Origin: Chromatiaceae bacterium | GTDB lineage: Bacteria; Pseudomonadota; Gammaproteobacteria; Chromatiales; Chromatiaceae | Reading direction: 5' to 3' | Length of the DNA stretch: 64,000 nucleotides | NCBI GenBank assembly: GCA_016714645.1 | Contig: JADKCI010000006.1 | Location: 62,001-126,000, forward strand | Shown here: positions 1 through 7,912 of the stretch, one piece after another | Layout: every line of letters starts with the position of its first letter | Numbering within the stretch: position 1 is the stretch's first letter | Notes under the pieces: model-generated | Seen by the model: the letters and a program-made list of their open reading frames with translations, nothing else | Told to the model about the DNA's origin: nothing | The model's database searches: none | Position numbers and translations under genes: made by a program

Positions 1-1724
1 ATGTCATTGTAGCGGGCCATGGCGTTAGTCAATTCAACCAATGCCCGTTCTGGCAGGCCTTCGGCAAGGTAAAGCTGTCCTTTCAAATAGGGTACAAATC
101 GCGAAAAAAGGGGCAACTGATTGTATTTGCTATTCTCGTTAAGCTTGTCAATCAGTTGGACAGACCCCGTGCGATAGAGGCTGGGGTAATTAGGGCCAAC
201 GATCCTTTCGACAAGGGTGCGCAAGCCCATCACGACTTGTGCATCGAAGGTCTGCTGGGCCAGGCGTTCGCCCGCGACATTAAAATCCTCGGCGGTTGCC
301 TGCCGCACCCGAATTTTTTGTAACAAGCTGCTTAGGGTCAATAGACCGCTTTGGGGCAGGCGCTCCGTGGCCGTTTTTAATTGGCGTTGGGCGTCCTCGA
401 ATAAACCTTGCCGCATGTAATAGTCCGCGAGGGCATTCTGGGCGCGTGGGGAGTGCGTGGCCGTGGTTGCCCAATAGAGTTCGAGCCTGTCGGTGTCGGA
501 CCAGAGGTGGGCGCGATTCCAGGTAAAGAATGCCAGCAGGGCAAGGATGAGCAGGCCCAGCCCCATGGGGATGGCCTTGCTGATGTACTGACCGAGGATG
601 TGCAGACCCGAGGCGATAGGCAGAAACAGGAAGGCGGCGGGAAGGTAATTGCGGTGTTCGAAATAGAGTTCGAGCCCCAGCAGGGTGGATTCGAGCAGAT
701 GCCCCGCCAAAAAGAACAGCATGCCGAGACTAAAGAGTGGGAAGCGCCGGCGCAGGGTGAGGGCGGCGCCGAGGAGTACCACTAGGCCCAGCAGGGCCGG
801 CAAGGTTGAGCCGGGCGTGAAGAAATCCTGGGAAATGGCTAGGTCGTCGCGGTAAAGACCCTGCCCTTCGATGCGCGGCAACAGGAGATTGCCCAGGTAA
901 TCCCAGATGATGCGCGGCTCCGTCAAGAGCCGCTCGATCTGATTGAAGTTCCGCGTGGGCCAGGGGATGGGAGAAAAATTAATGTTGTTTGCCAGGTAGC
1001 CAAAGACGGTAAGGGCGGGTAGCCAAATGAAGAGGGCGCGGAATGCCAAGGCGGGGCGGATGATTGGGGCACCGCGCGGCGCGCAGAATTCAATGACCCC
1101 GACGAGGAGCGGCAGGAGTATGCCGTTTTCCTTACTGAGGAGGGCCAGTAGGGTGCCGAGGGTCAGGGAGCCGGCCATCCAAAGGTAAGCGGCGCGTGGG
1201 CGCCTTGGCAGCAGACTTCGCCCATGCAGATACCCCGCGATGCCAGCGAAGACAAAGAGGGCGGCCAATTGGGCCATGCGCTGCACCACGTAGAGGGTGG
1301 TGGAGACCAGAAAGGGATGCAGCAACCAGCAGGAGGCGGAAAAGGCGGCCAGCCATTGGGCGGTGGGTTCCTCATGGCCATAGCCGCGAAGCAGCAACAA
1401 GGTCGCCCACGCCAGTAGCAGACCACAGAGCAAATGAATGGCGAGGTTGGTGGGTTTGAACCAGGCGGCCTGGCTGGGCCAAGTGTTGTCATTGAGCAGG
1501 AAGCTCATCAGGCTCAGCGGTCGTCCCGTGGGACCAGACCAGCCTGCCAGCACAAAACTCTTGAAGGTTTCCCAATCGGTAACACCCCCGAGGGTGCCGA
1601 GGTCCTTGAGGTTGGGGGTGTCGTCAAAGAGAAACCCGCCATGCAGTCCGGGCCAGTAGCAGGCCAGGGTGAGGAGAAGGACGGCCAGCAACAGTAGCGA
1701 GGGGCCAAACGGGCGAGTCAGCAT
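1..1724 (-). CDS. GT-C-like polytopic membrane protein with C-terminal TPR region (partial)
   Basis: An open frame starts at the ATG at 1724 and runs to the left edge of the window without a stop, so the C terminus is missing (574 codons visible). The N terminus has a hydrophobic signal/anchor segment, then the motif FLFDDTPNL at about residue 30. That acidic pair after the first membrane helix is typical of GT-C fold sugar transferases such as the TMTC/DUF1736 group. Many hydrophobic segments follow up to about residue 400, then a soluble tail with TPR-like helices (for example NALADYYMRQGLFEDAQRQL). It lies just downstream of pilA on the same strand. Similar large membrane proteins next to pilA act as pilin glycosyltransferases or O-antigen-ligase-like enzymes, so a role in pilin or surface glycosylation is an inference. 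Exact family is uncertain. Confidence 0.7.
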   Translation of the reverse strand, partial: MLTRPFGPSLLLLAVLLLTLACYWPGLHGGFLFDDTPNLKDLGTLGGVTDWETFKSFVLAGWSGPTGRPLSLMSFLLNDNTWPSQAAWFKPTNLAIHLLCGLLLAWATLLLLRGYGHEEPTAQWLAAFSASCWLLHPFLVSTTLYVVQRMAQLAALFVFAGIAGYLHGRSLLPRRPRAAYLWMAGSLTLGTLLALLSKENGILLPLLVGVIEFCAPRGAPIIRPALAFRALFIWLPALTVFGYLANNINFSPIPWPTRNFNQIERLLTEPRIIWDYLGNLLLPRIEGQGLYRDDLAISQDFFTPGSTLPALLGLVVLLGAALTLRRRFPLFSLGMLFFLAGHLLESTLLGLELYFEHRNYLPAAFLFLPIASGLHILGQYISKAIPMGLGLLILALLAFFTWNRAHLWSDTDRLELYWATTATHSPRAQNALADYYMRQGLFEDAQRQLKTATERLPQSGLLTLSSLLQKIRVRQATAEDFNVAGERLAQQTFDAQVVMGLRTLVERIVGPNYPSLYRTGSVQLIDKLNENSKYNQLPLFSRFVPYLKGQLYLAEGLPERALVELTNAMARYND

Positions 1725-1751
1725 GGCAAAAGGGGATGGGCTCTAACAGGA

Positions 1752-1771
1752 ACGCCCACTTGCGTGGGCGT
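1752..1771 (-). terminator. Hairpin between pilA and the downstream membrane-protein gene
   Basis: Perfect 8-bp inverted repeat ACGCCCAC/GTGGGCGT with a 4-nt loop, 33 nt past the pilA stop codon. There is no T-tract on either side, so it is more likely an attenuator or mRNA-stabilising hairpin that lowers read-through from pilA into the large gene than a strong terminator. Confidence 0.4.
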
Positions 1772-1803
1772 CCCCGTCATACCCTCAGGGGAGGGTGGAT
1801 GGT

Positions 1804-2235
1804 TTAGTTCCGGCAATTTGACGGCCGGTATTTCGCTGTAATGGAGGAGCCAGCGCTATCACCACAGGACCATCTGATCGAACCCCCCGCATTGAATGGG
1901 CTCAATACAATTGCATTTCCAGACTCGACCTTATCGTTATAGAGAATAGTGGCTGCGCCATCAACAACGGTGACCGACGTCACGGCATTGCCGCTGATCG
2001 AAGCTGCCGTAGCAAGTCCTGCGGATGCGTTGTTCGATGGGAAATGGCCAACATCGGCATAGAACTCAGCAATGGCTGTTTTGACACCGTCACCTAAGAC
2101 CATGCCTTCTGACACATGGGTACGCTTAGTGTAGTCCTGATACGCAGGAATGGCGATTGCCGCCAGGATACCGATGATGGCAACCACGATCATGAGTTCG
2201 ATCAAGGTGAAGCCGGATTGTAATTGACGTTTCAT
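1804..2235 (-). CDS. pilA: Type IVa major pilin PilA
   Basis: 143 residues, the usual length for a type IVa pilin. The prepilin leader MKRQLQSG is followed by [20 protein letters not shown], so prepilin peptidase (PilD) would cut after Gly8 and methylate Phe1; Glu5 of the mature protein is present. The hydrophobic alpha-1 helix is followed by a variable globular domain. Two cysteines near the C terminus (in WSCGD and SNCRN) would form the D-region disulfide loop typical of type IVa pilins. The protein is the main subunit of retractable surface pili for attachment, twitching and DNA uptake. Transcription is probably sigma-54/PilR dependent (promoter at 2341-2356). Confident call; the pilus type is clear but its specific role here is not. 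Confidence 0.95.
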   Translation of the reverse strand: MKRQLQSGFTLIELMIVVAIIGILAAIAIPAYQDYTKRTHVSEGMVLGDGVKTAIAEFYADVGHFPSNNASAGLATAASISGNAVTSVTVVDGAATILYNDKVESGNAIVLSPFNAGGSIRWSCGDSAGSSITAKYRPSNCRN

Positions 2236-2340
2236 CTTCGTGCTCCCGTCTGGATTGTTTGTTCAAGGTTCTGTGTAGGCCGAAAGTGATCCTAGCCCTC
2301 GGCGAAGGGGGGCGGTCAGGGAACCGCTTGCTGCTAGCCA

Positions 2341-2356
2341 TGCAAGTCCGAAGCCA
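2341..2356 (-). promoter_or_regulatory. Sigma-54 (RpoN) -24/-12 promoter of pilA
   Basis: On the minus strand the sequence is TGGCTTCGGACTTGCA. GG and GC are separated by exactly 10 nt, and both the TGGC and TTGCA elements match the sigma-54 consensus. Transcription would start near 2330, giving a leader of about 95 nt before pilA. PilR/PilS-activated sigma-54 promoters are the known arrangement for pilA in Pseudomonas and relatives. Confidence 0.8.
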
Positions 2357-2494
2357 GAACGCCCGATCTCCAGGCTTGTGCCTTTCCAGCGGGGTAACCC
2401 GCTAATCAAACGAGTAAATTTTCGCCTCCGGTTAGCCATGCCGTCTGGCGGCAGGAGGAAGGGCGCTCCCCAGGCGGTTTGAACCTTTCCCGAA

Positions 2495-2532
2495 GTGACA
2501 AAAATGGTCACATTGTGACGTGCCCGTGTGAC
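2495..2532 (-). promoter_or_regulatory. Cluster of four GTGAC boxes upstream of the pilA promoter
   Basis: GTGAC occurs at 2495-2499, 2515-2519 and 2528-2532 on the plus strand and as GTCAC at 2507-2511. The 38-bp cluster lies about 140-190 bp upstream of the sigma-54 promoter, the usual distance for an enhancer bound by a response regulator. PilR is the natural candidate, but its exact site in this organism is not known to me. Confidence 0.45.
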
Positions 2533-2685
2533 CTAGCGCGGCCAGAGCCAGACCGGCGCTGGCCGTGCGGCGGTTCAGGTCTGGGTGGTCTGTTTCCTCA
2601 GGCGGAGAGCCCCTCCACGGCGGGGGGTGTTATCAAATGATCCCGATTCTGCCGCCGGGGTCCGGCCGGCGGGGGACGCTGACTA

Positions 2686-2712
2686 GGCCAAATTACCAAA
2701 CGAACCCATTTT
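2686..2712 (+). repeat. Short dispersed repeat, copy 1
   Basis: Contains AAATTACCAAACGAACCCAT, also present at 3980-4006 and 9795-9820. In this copy it is followed after about 9 bp by a degraded piece of a gene homologous to the one at 4101. In one frame the core reads NYQTNPF. See findings. Confidence 0.75.
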
Positions 2713-2720
2713 CCCCGCCT

Positions 2721-2793
2721 GAATGCGCGCCAGCACGGCACCCTCAGCTGGCAACTGATGATCGAGGGCGAGAGGGCGGAGGACTGTGGCGCC
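2721..2793 (+). pseudogene. Remnant of a NARKHG-type hypothetical gene
   Basis: This stretch is nearly identical at DNA level to 4195-4268 inside the intact gene at 4101 (both encode the neighbourhood of NARKHG-ILS-LIIEGE-AED), but has substitutions and no open flanks. It is a decayed partial copy located right after copy 1 of the short repeat. Confidence 0.7.
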
Positions 2794-2883
2794 GACAGTG
2801 CACGGCGGCGCCGTCAGGAGATCATTGCGGGAGAAGCGATCAGCCGCGGGGCGTCAAGTTGGCGCGAGTCGGCGGGCCAGATG

Positions 2884-2990
2884 TCATCGGAACAGGTCGG
2901 CATGGGTGCCGGTGCGTTCAAAAATCACCGCACCGGATTCCAGCTTATCGATCAGCAGCCAGTCAGGTTCGATCTGACACCATAGCCCCA
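2884..2990 (-). pseudogene. Remnant of a YafQ/RelE-type toxin gene
   Basis: The minus strand encodes IEPDWLLIDKLESGAVIFER followed by TGTHADLF and a stop at 2884. This matches the C-terminal third of YafQ family mRNA interferases, including the conserved RTGTHSDLF end. No start or N-terminal part was found upstream, and the frame becomes non-homologous, so it is a truncated copy. It sits downstream of an intact yhaV on the same strand. Confidence 0.6.
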
Positions 2991-3093
2991 GCTTGGCGAA
3001 CAACTCGTTCGCGTCCTGGCACCGCACCCAATCCTCACCGCGGTTAGTGGCTGCGAAGGTGGCTGCTGTTTCGCGGTTAGGTACGCTAATCTA

Positions 3094-3558
3094 TCAGGCT
3101 GATAAAAAAGGGCGGGGGCACTGGCTCGCCGACACCAGGGCCGTCCAGTCGTCCGGTGGGTGTCCGCGCTCCAGCATGCGTTGAAAGACGGCATAGGGGT
3201 CGCTTTTGCTGCCGGAGGAGCGCAAGGTGGTTTCATCATTCACCCAGGCGAAAATAATGATCCGGGTTTTCGAGTCGAACCGAAAAAACAACCGGAATCG
3301 TCGACCCATTTTTGCCCGCCGCCAGTGGCGAAACGCCGTGCCCAGCGTGTTGCCCTGCCGATACTCCTCGCGATGCGGATCACTCGGCACGACCTCGAAA
3401 ATCAATTTCGACAGTGCGGCGAACAGCCTGACGTTGGCGTTGGACTCGCAACCCCGCGGATCTTGCCGTTGCGCCCGCTCAGCGGCAGCACGCAGTTTTT
3501 GTAGCTGTTCAATTAAACATTCGTGAAAAAGCAGATTCCACCCGTGACGCTGGATCAC
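3094..3558 (-). CDS. yhaV: YhaV-family mRNA interferase toxin
   Basis: 154 residues, the normal length for YhaV, a ribosome-dependent RNase of type II toxin-antitoxin modules. The core RLFFRFDSKTRIIIFAWVND and the later LRSSGSKSDPYAVFQRMLERG are the family signature. Its ATG overlaps the stop of the upstream prlF gene by 4 nt (ATGA), giving translational coupling of antitoxin and toxin. In the known PrlF/YhaV pair the antitoxin neutralises the toxin by direct binding, and the complex represses the operon. The palindrome at 3904-3919 is the likely operator. No damage is visible, so the module appears intact. Confidence 0.9.
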   Translation of the reverse strand: MIQRHGWNLLFHECLIEQLQKLRAAAERAQRQDPRGCESNANVRLFAALSKLIFEVVPSDPHREEYRQGNTLGTAFRHWRRAKMGRRFRLFFRFDSKTRIIIFAWVNDETTLRSSGSKSDPYAVFQRMLERGHPPDDWTALVSASQCPRPFLSA

Positions 3559-3875
3559 AGCGCCACATCGCCTTCAATGTCCGCGGCTAGGTCGACAGGC
3601 TGGGGCAGTGTCGCCCGCATGGCTTGGGCAAGACCGTCGGGCAGGCTCGACAGGTGCCGACCCTTGCGAATGTCTGTTTCCAACAAGGCCAAAAAGCTCC
3701 CGATGGCCGGGTCTTCATGGACAGAGTGCTCGGCCCGGGTGACGATGACCTGCGACCCGCGCAGATCGAACGCCACCTTGCCACCGGAGTCCACGCCGAG
3801 CGCTTGGCGGATGGGCTTGGGTAGCGTGATCTGACCTTTCGAAGTGATGGTGGCAACTTCATGGATAGTGGACAT
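3555..3875 (-). CDS. prlF: PrlF-family antitoxin (AbrB/SpoVT DNA-binding fold)
   Basis: 106 residues from the ATG at 3875, preferred over a GTG 18 nt upstream because AGAGGAG lies about 7 nt before it. The N-terminal half has the swapped-hairpin AbrB signature VATITSKGQITLPKPIRQAL. The C-terminal half is the toxin-binding tail. First gene of the prlF-yhaV operon; overlaps yhaV by 4 nt. In the family the protein represses its own promoter alone or with the toxin. Confidence 0.9.
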   Translation of the reverse strand: MSTIHEVATITSKGQITLPKPIRQALGVDSGGKVAFDLRGSQVIVTRAEHSVHEDPAIGSFLALLETDIRKGRHLSSLPDGLAQAMRATLPQPVDLAADIEGDVAL

Positions 3876-3903
3876 TGCTTTTCTCCTCTGCACGCATCAA
3901 ACG

Positions 3904-3919
3904 TAAGGAATATTCCTTA
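3904..3919. promoter_or_regulatory. Perfect palindrome, likely PrlF/YhaV operator
   Basis: TAAGGAATATTCCTTA is a perfect 16-bp palindrome 29 nt upstream of the prlF start codon. Position and symmetry fit an autoregulatory operator for the dimeric AbrB-type antitoxin. Site specificity is inferred, not known for this family member. Confidence 0.6.
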
Positions 3920-3979
3920 TGCCGTCAAGTGCTCAAGGCTGGGCCTGGAGTACCTGATAACTGATTGCTTGCCGATATT

Positions 3980-4006
3980 GGCCAAATTACCAAACGAACC
4001 CATTTT
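3980..4006 (+). repeat. Short dispersed repeat, copy 2
   Basis: Same core as 2686-2712 over at least 27 bp, located 95 bp before the start of the NARKHG-type gene at 4101. The repeat and the gene type occur together twice in this window (copy 1 with a gene remnant, copy 2 with an intact gene). Confidence 0.75.
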
Positions 4007-4100
4007 GCTCGTCCGGCCGCCGGGCGCCATTATTCCCCTTGAATCGGCGGGTCTTTGGCCTTAAGTTACTTGATCATCCTGCCGTTTTGAGGTCTTTAAC

Positions 4101-4967
4101 ATGGCGATTTCTCCTACCCAGTTCCTGGCGAACCAGCTCAATGCCCTGCGCGCGACGGGGCCGCGCACGGCCGCCGGCAAGGCGGTGTCCAGCGCGAATG
4201 CGCGCAAGCACGGCATCCTCAGCCGGCAATTGATTATCGAGGGCGAGAGCGCGGAGGACTTTGGCGCCCTGCTGGAGGCCTTGCTGGCGGACGAGGCGCC
4301 GGTGGGGACCTTGGAATGCGCCTTGGTGGAGCGCCTGGCAATCGGTCTGTGGCGCCAGCGGCGGGCGGTGACGGCGGAGAGCGCGAGCCTGCATCTGCAG
4401 CGGTTGGCCTTGGCGGAGCCGGAGTGGCGGGTTATTCAGCAACTCTGCGGCGCCGACCTGGATCTGATCCGGGCGACCCTGGCGGATGGCCTGACGGTGG
4501 AGGCGGCCGAGGGGGTCGGCGAGGCTTTCGCGGCCTGGCAGGCGGTGCCGGATGCCGATAAGCCCCAGGATCTGGCCGCGCTGGAGGCGCGTTTTCCTCT
4601 CCTGCTGGAACTGCTCCAGGGGATCATGTCGGTGGATGCGGCGCTGCTGGTGGAGCTGGGGGCGCAGGGGTCGGAGTCGTCGGGGGCGGCGTCGCTGGGG
4701 GATCTGTTGGCGGCGCGCTGCGCGGGCTCCCTGACGGATTGCCTGGCCTTTGCCCAAGAGCACTTTCTGCGGCAGATGGCGATCCGCCGCGCCGCCGGCC
4801 ATCTGCGCGCGGCCCGGCTGCTGCCGGCGGCCTCGGAGCAGTTGGCGCGCTACCAGTCGGCGCTGGACAATGAGTTGTATAAGGTGATCAAGGCCCTGCG
4901 GGAGGCGCAGACCCGCCGCCGGGCGTTATCGGTGCTGGATGCGGTGCCGGTGGGGGAGGGGGGGTAG
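4101..4967 (+). CDS. Conserved hypothetical protein of the TGPRTAAGK/NARKHG type
   Basis: 288 residues. The N terminus reads LRATGPRTAAGKAVSSANAR then KHGILS, the signature of a large, uncharacterised bacterial family (the TGP+T..GK..S..NA.+HG motif). The family is often present in many copies and is abundant in Planctomycetes and some Proteobacteria. The rest is Ala/Leu/Arg-rich and mostly helical, with no catalytic motif that I recognise. A decayed fragment of a second copy lies at 2721-2793. The association with the short repeat suggests a mobile or repeat-linked unit. The ATG at 4101 is followed by a clean frame; no strong ribosome binding site is visible. Confidence 0.75.
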   Translation: MAISPTQFLANQLNALRATGPRTAAGKAVSSANARKHGILSRQLIIEGESAEDFGALLEALLADEAPVGTLECALVERLAIGLWRQRRAVTAESASLHLQRLALAEPEWRVIQQLCGADLDLIRATLADGLTVEAAEGVGEAFAAWQAVPDADKPQDLAALEARFPLLLELLQGIMSVDAALLVELGAQGSESSGAASLGDLLAARCAGSLTDCLAFAQEHFLRQMAIRRAAGHLRAARLLPAASEQLARYQSALDNELYKVIKALREAQTRRRALSVLDAVPVGEGG

Positions 4968-5014
4968 GGGTTGCGGGCGTGCGGTCTTGCAGCAGGGCCG
5001 CGTCCAGGCGCTTG

Positions 5015-5053
5015 CTCCCTCCCCCCGGGTGGGGGAGGGCTGGGGAGAGGGTG
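5015..5053. repeat. CTCCCTCCCCC/GGGGGAGGG intergenic hairpin repeat
   Basis: A C-rich arm followed by GGGGGAGGGCTGGGGAGAGG folds into a strong hairpin. A close copy lies at 16727-16766 and a half copy with shared left flank (GCGTCCAGGCGCTTGCTCCC) at about 6313-6340. This is a common type of dispersed REP-like element in GC-rich gammaproteobacteria. Confidence 0.7.
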
Positions 5054-5223
5054 TGCAGGGGGTTACGCCGCCGCAGGTCAAGAAGTATCCCCCCCGAGTA
5101 GGGCCCCGCAGACACCGTCGATTAGCGAGCCATTGTCATTGAACGGCTTGGGCGGTGTCTCTTGTGGTCGCGCTGTGCTAGCCTGATTATCAGCAAGTCA
5201 ACCTTCGCCGAGGTCATCCGGGC

Positions 5224-5448
5224 ATGAACGACCATCCGTCCACTAAACCAACATCCGCCCGTCGCCGCCTTACATCACCGGCGGGGGTTGCTGGGTGTAC
5301 CAGGGTTTTGCAGGGTCACGAGCTGTTGGAGGATATGGAGGCCTATCGCGCCAAGGTGGCCGCCAGCCCGGAGTCCGCGCGTAACTTTCTCGTGCGCTTG
5401 GGCGTCATGACCGCGGAGGGTACCTTGAAGACCCTGATCCATGGCTAA
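5224..5448 (+). CDS. Small protein upstream of an ART-like toxin (putative antitoxin)
   Basis: 74 residues; the C-terminal half (GHELLEDMEAYRAKVAASPE then ARNFLVRLGV, TLKTLIHG) looks like the short helical proteins that precede toxins of the GIYFWE type. Its stop overlaps the ATG of the next gene by 8 nt (5441-5448), the typical coupling of a toxin-antitoxin operon. No DNA-binding motif is obvious, so the antitoxin role is inferred from size, position and overlap. Confidence 0.6.
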   Translation: MNDHPSTKPTSARRRLTSPAGVAGCTRVLQGHELLEDMEAYRAKVAASPESARNFLVRLGVMTAEGTLKTLIHG

Positions 5449-6044
5449 TCACTGGTCAATTTACCAACGCTCTCCCTACTTTGTGTTGGGGTTTCATGGT
5501 GGCGACAAAGCGACCATAGACGCCGTTCTTAGTGGCAATAGCGCGCATCTTGTTGAATCAAAGGGGCGCTTCGAGTGGCTGGGGAATGGCATCTATATTC
5601 TGGGAGAACGATCCGCAGCGCGGTTTGGAGTGGGCCGAAAGCGGCCATTCCAAGAAAAAGGCCAAGGAACCCGATGTGGTTGGAGCCATTATTGATCTCG
5701 GCCTGTGCCTGGATCTGACCACGCGGATGGGCCTTGATGAAGTCGCCAGGGCATTTGCCACCTTGAGCGATGCCTATGCCAGGACCGGTGAGCCTTTACC
5801 GACGAACGTCGGGGGCCCGGACCATTTTAAGCGTGAACTGGATTGCCAGGTTATCCAAGCCCTGCATCTCTACCGGCAAGAGCAGGGGCTGCAAGCGTAC
5901 GATGCGGTGCGCGCCCCCTTCCCCGAGGATGAACCGCTCTTCAGTGGCGCGGGTTTTCGTCGGCGGAATCATATCCAGATTGCGGTCATTAATCCCAAGT
6001 GCATCAAGGGCTATTTCCGGCCCATGCAAGATCCATCAGCCTAA
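5441..6044 (+). pseudogene. ADP-ribosyltransferase-like toxin gene with a +1 frameshift
   Basis: Two frames join into one protein. The first (from ATG 5441) covers YFVLGFHGGDKATIDAVLSG and runs to WLGNGIYI. The second continues as FWENDPQRGLEWAESG, then VVGAIIDLGLCLDLTTR, and ends with HIQIAVINPKCIKGYF. In intact relatives the motif is GIYFWEN, so one extra base, most simply the A at 5597, breaks the frame inside this motif. The His-Gly near the N terminus and the Gly-Ile-Tyr-Phe motif recall ART-fold toxins of the DUF3990/DarT-like type; this family link is tentative. If the shift is real the toxin is dead; it could also be a sequencing error or a slippery site. About 200 residues when repaired. 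Confidence 0.7.
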
Positions 6045-6295
6045 TTCCGCCCATCATCCGCCGATTGGTTTTGCAGCAGGGCCGTGAGCCGCGCGATTTT
6101 GGCTAGGGCGGCGGCTTTCTCTGCTAGTGCCGTCTCTTTGGCTTGCAGCGCGGCGCGTTCTGCGTCGAGATGACGCTGGAGGGAGCGTTGCTGGCGCAGG
6201 AAATTCAGGCGGGCCTGATAGGCGTGATAGCTGCGCTCCTTATCGGAAAAGACCTGCAGGGTATTCATGGCTTGCCTCATTTCGTCGGTCTGCAT
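6041..6295 (-). pseudogene. C-terminal remnant of an Rpn-family nuclease
   Basis: 84 residues matching only the helical tail of Rpn/PD-(D/E)XK putative transposase proteins (NTLQVFSDKERSYHAYQARL then a coiled coil rich in Ala, Glu and Leu). The catalytic domain is absent upstream. It lies 3 nt inside the end of the frameshifted toxin gene, tail to tail. Probably non-functional. Confidence 0.6.
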
Positions 6296-6781
6296 CCAGT
6301 CCGGCAGCGTGGCTGCGTCCAGGCGCTTGCTCCCTCCCCCCGGCTACCGTCGCGTGTAGTAATATTTCCGTAACAAAAAATTCATAAAACTGTCGCATTT
6401 CAGAAATAATTCTGTAAGACTTCGCGGCTGTGGGGCCGTTGCGAGGGGGTGATCTGAACTCTGGCGAGGATGCTGGCGAGTGGCTGAAAGGGCTGCTGGT
6501 CGTGACTTCGCCAGGACACTTAGAAGAATCCTGGTTTTGCGTTCGCTTGGCCTCATGCCACGGCCGCCGTGAGGGGCGGGGTAGTTCCGCGCGGCATGGG
6601 TGGGCAGCCTCGATGCTGCAAGGAGGTTTGGCTCCTCCCGAGGGGAAAGTCCAAGAACAGCAGTTGCAAGATGGGCCAGTGAGTTTCCCCGGCCCTGATC
6701 CCCGCGGTGGGCGTTACTCGCCGCGCGTATCGGGTCTGGATCCCAGCAACAATCAGCAACAACCCAACAACCAGGCATTCA
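6296..6781. other. Non-coding stretch before pit
   Basis: 486 bp with no supported gene. The left end (about 6303-6340) repeats the left half of the hairpin element at 5015. The rest holds an AT-rich patch (6355-6415) that could carry promoter elements for pit, then GC-rich sequence. I see no pho box that I can defend. Confidence 0.4.
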
Positions 6782-7825
6782 ATGGATACTGTAACCATAT
6801 TCGCCATAACGGCCATTGTGGTCGTACTGATCTTCGACTATACCAACGGGTTCCATGATGCGGCCAACATCATAGCGCCCATGATTGCCTCCCGCGCCAT
6901 GACCCCCGTGCAAGCGGTGATCATCGTCGCGGCCTTCGAGTTTCTCGGGCCCTTGCTCGGCGGTACCGCCGTCGCCAACACCATCGGGAAATTTATTAAC
7001 CTCAATGACGCATCAACGGTCTTGTCGGTCGCCGTGGTGATGTGCGGCGTCTTTGGGGCGATTTTCTGGAATATCTTGACGTGGTGGTACGGTATCCCTT
7101 CCTCCTCCTCTCACGCCTTGGTCGGCGGTCTGGCGGGTGCCGTTATCGCCGCGGTTGGCACCTCCGCCGTGGTGTGGGGCTTCGGGGAACTGGTTTCCAA
7201 GGGGCATCTCACGGGTGTCACCAAGGTAATCATGTCCTTGATCGTTTCGCCCTTGCTGGGGTTCTGGGTCGGCTTTCTCATCATGCGTCTTTTGAGTATG
7301 GTGCTTGCCAACGCCAAACCCTCCGCCAACAAACCACTGCGGAAGGTCCAGTTTGTCACCGCGGCGGCCCTGGCCTTTTCACATGGCGCCAATGACGCCC
7401 AAAAGAGCATGGGTATCATTACCCTGGTGCTGGTACTGGGTAACTTCATACCTACTTTCGAGGTTCCCTTCTGGGTCATTCTTTCCTGCGCCACCGTCAT
7501 CACCCTGGGAATTCTCTCCGGCGGCTGGCGTATCGTGAAGACCGTGGGCTTTGCCATCTTCAAGATCCGTCCCATCCACGCGGTCAGTGCCCAATTGACC
7601 TCCGCGCTTATCATTTTCGGGGCCTCCGCCCTAGGCGCTCCGGTATCCACCACCCACGTGGTCAGTTCTTCCATCATGGGTATCGGCTCCTCGGAACGCC
7701 CCAAGGCGGTACGTTGGGCAAAGGCGCGAGACATCGCCAGTACCTGGATTATCACCATTCCGGGTTCGGGAGCGGTGGGGGCCCTCACCTATTACGTCAT
7801 CGCTTTTGCAACGGGGGTTAGATGA
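6782..7825 (+). CDS. pit: Low-affinity inorganic phosphate transporter Pit (PiT family)
   Basis: 347 residues from the ATG at 6782 (MDTVTIF), chosen because the 25 preceding codons are non-homologous and an AGG lies 7 nt upstream. The two PiT signature repeats are present: DYTNGFHDAANIIAPMIASR near the N terminus and SHGANDAQKSMGIITLVLVL after the central loop. About ten hydrophobic segments place it in the inner membrane. It moves phosphate (as metal-phosphate) with protons. The DUF47 gene 87 nt downstream is the usual partner, so the pair forms a Pit-accessory operon. Confidence 0.93.
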   Translation: MDTVTIFAITAIVVVLIFDYTNGFHDAANIIAPMIASRAMTPVQAVIIVAAFEFLGPLLGGTAVANTIGKFINLNDASTVLSVAVVMCGVFGAIFWNILTWWYGIPSSSSHALVGGLAGAVIAAVGTSAVVWGFGELVSKGHLTGVTKVIMSLIVSPLLGFWVGFLIMRLLSMVLANAKPSANKPLRKVQFVTAAALAFSHGANDAQKSMGIITLVLVLGNFIPTFEVPFWVILSCATVITLGILSGGWRIVKTVGFAIFKIRPIHAVSAQLTSALIIFGASALGAPVSTTHVVSSSIMGIGSSERPKAVRWAKARDIASTWIITIPGSGAVGALTYYVIAFATGVR

Positions 7826-7912
7826 GGAAAGCTCCGCCATCCTAGACCCGGCCCCCGCGCCGGTAAACCTTGACCCCTATCTGATTTTCGTTTTGCATTG
7901 AGGAACAGCACC

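Noticed and set aside
6590..6680. Possible structured RNA (a GAGGGGAAAGTCC stretch resembling part of RNase P RNA)
   Set aside because: Only one short match; no other conserved helices of RnpB were found around it.
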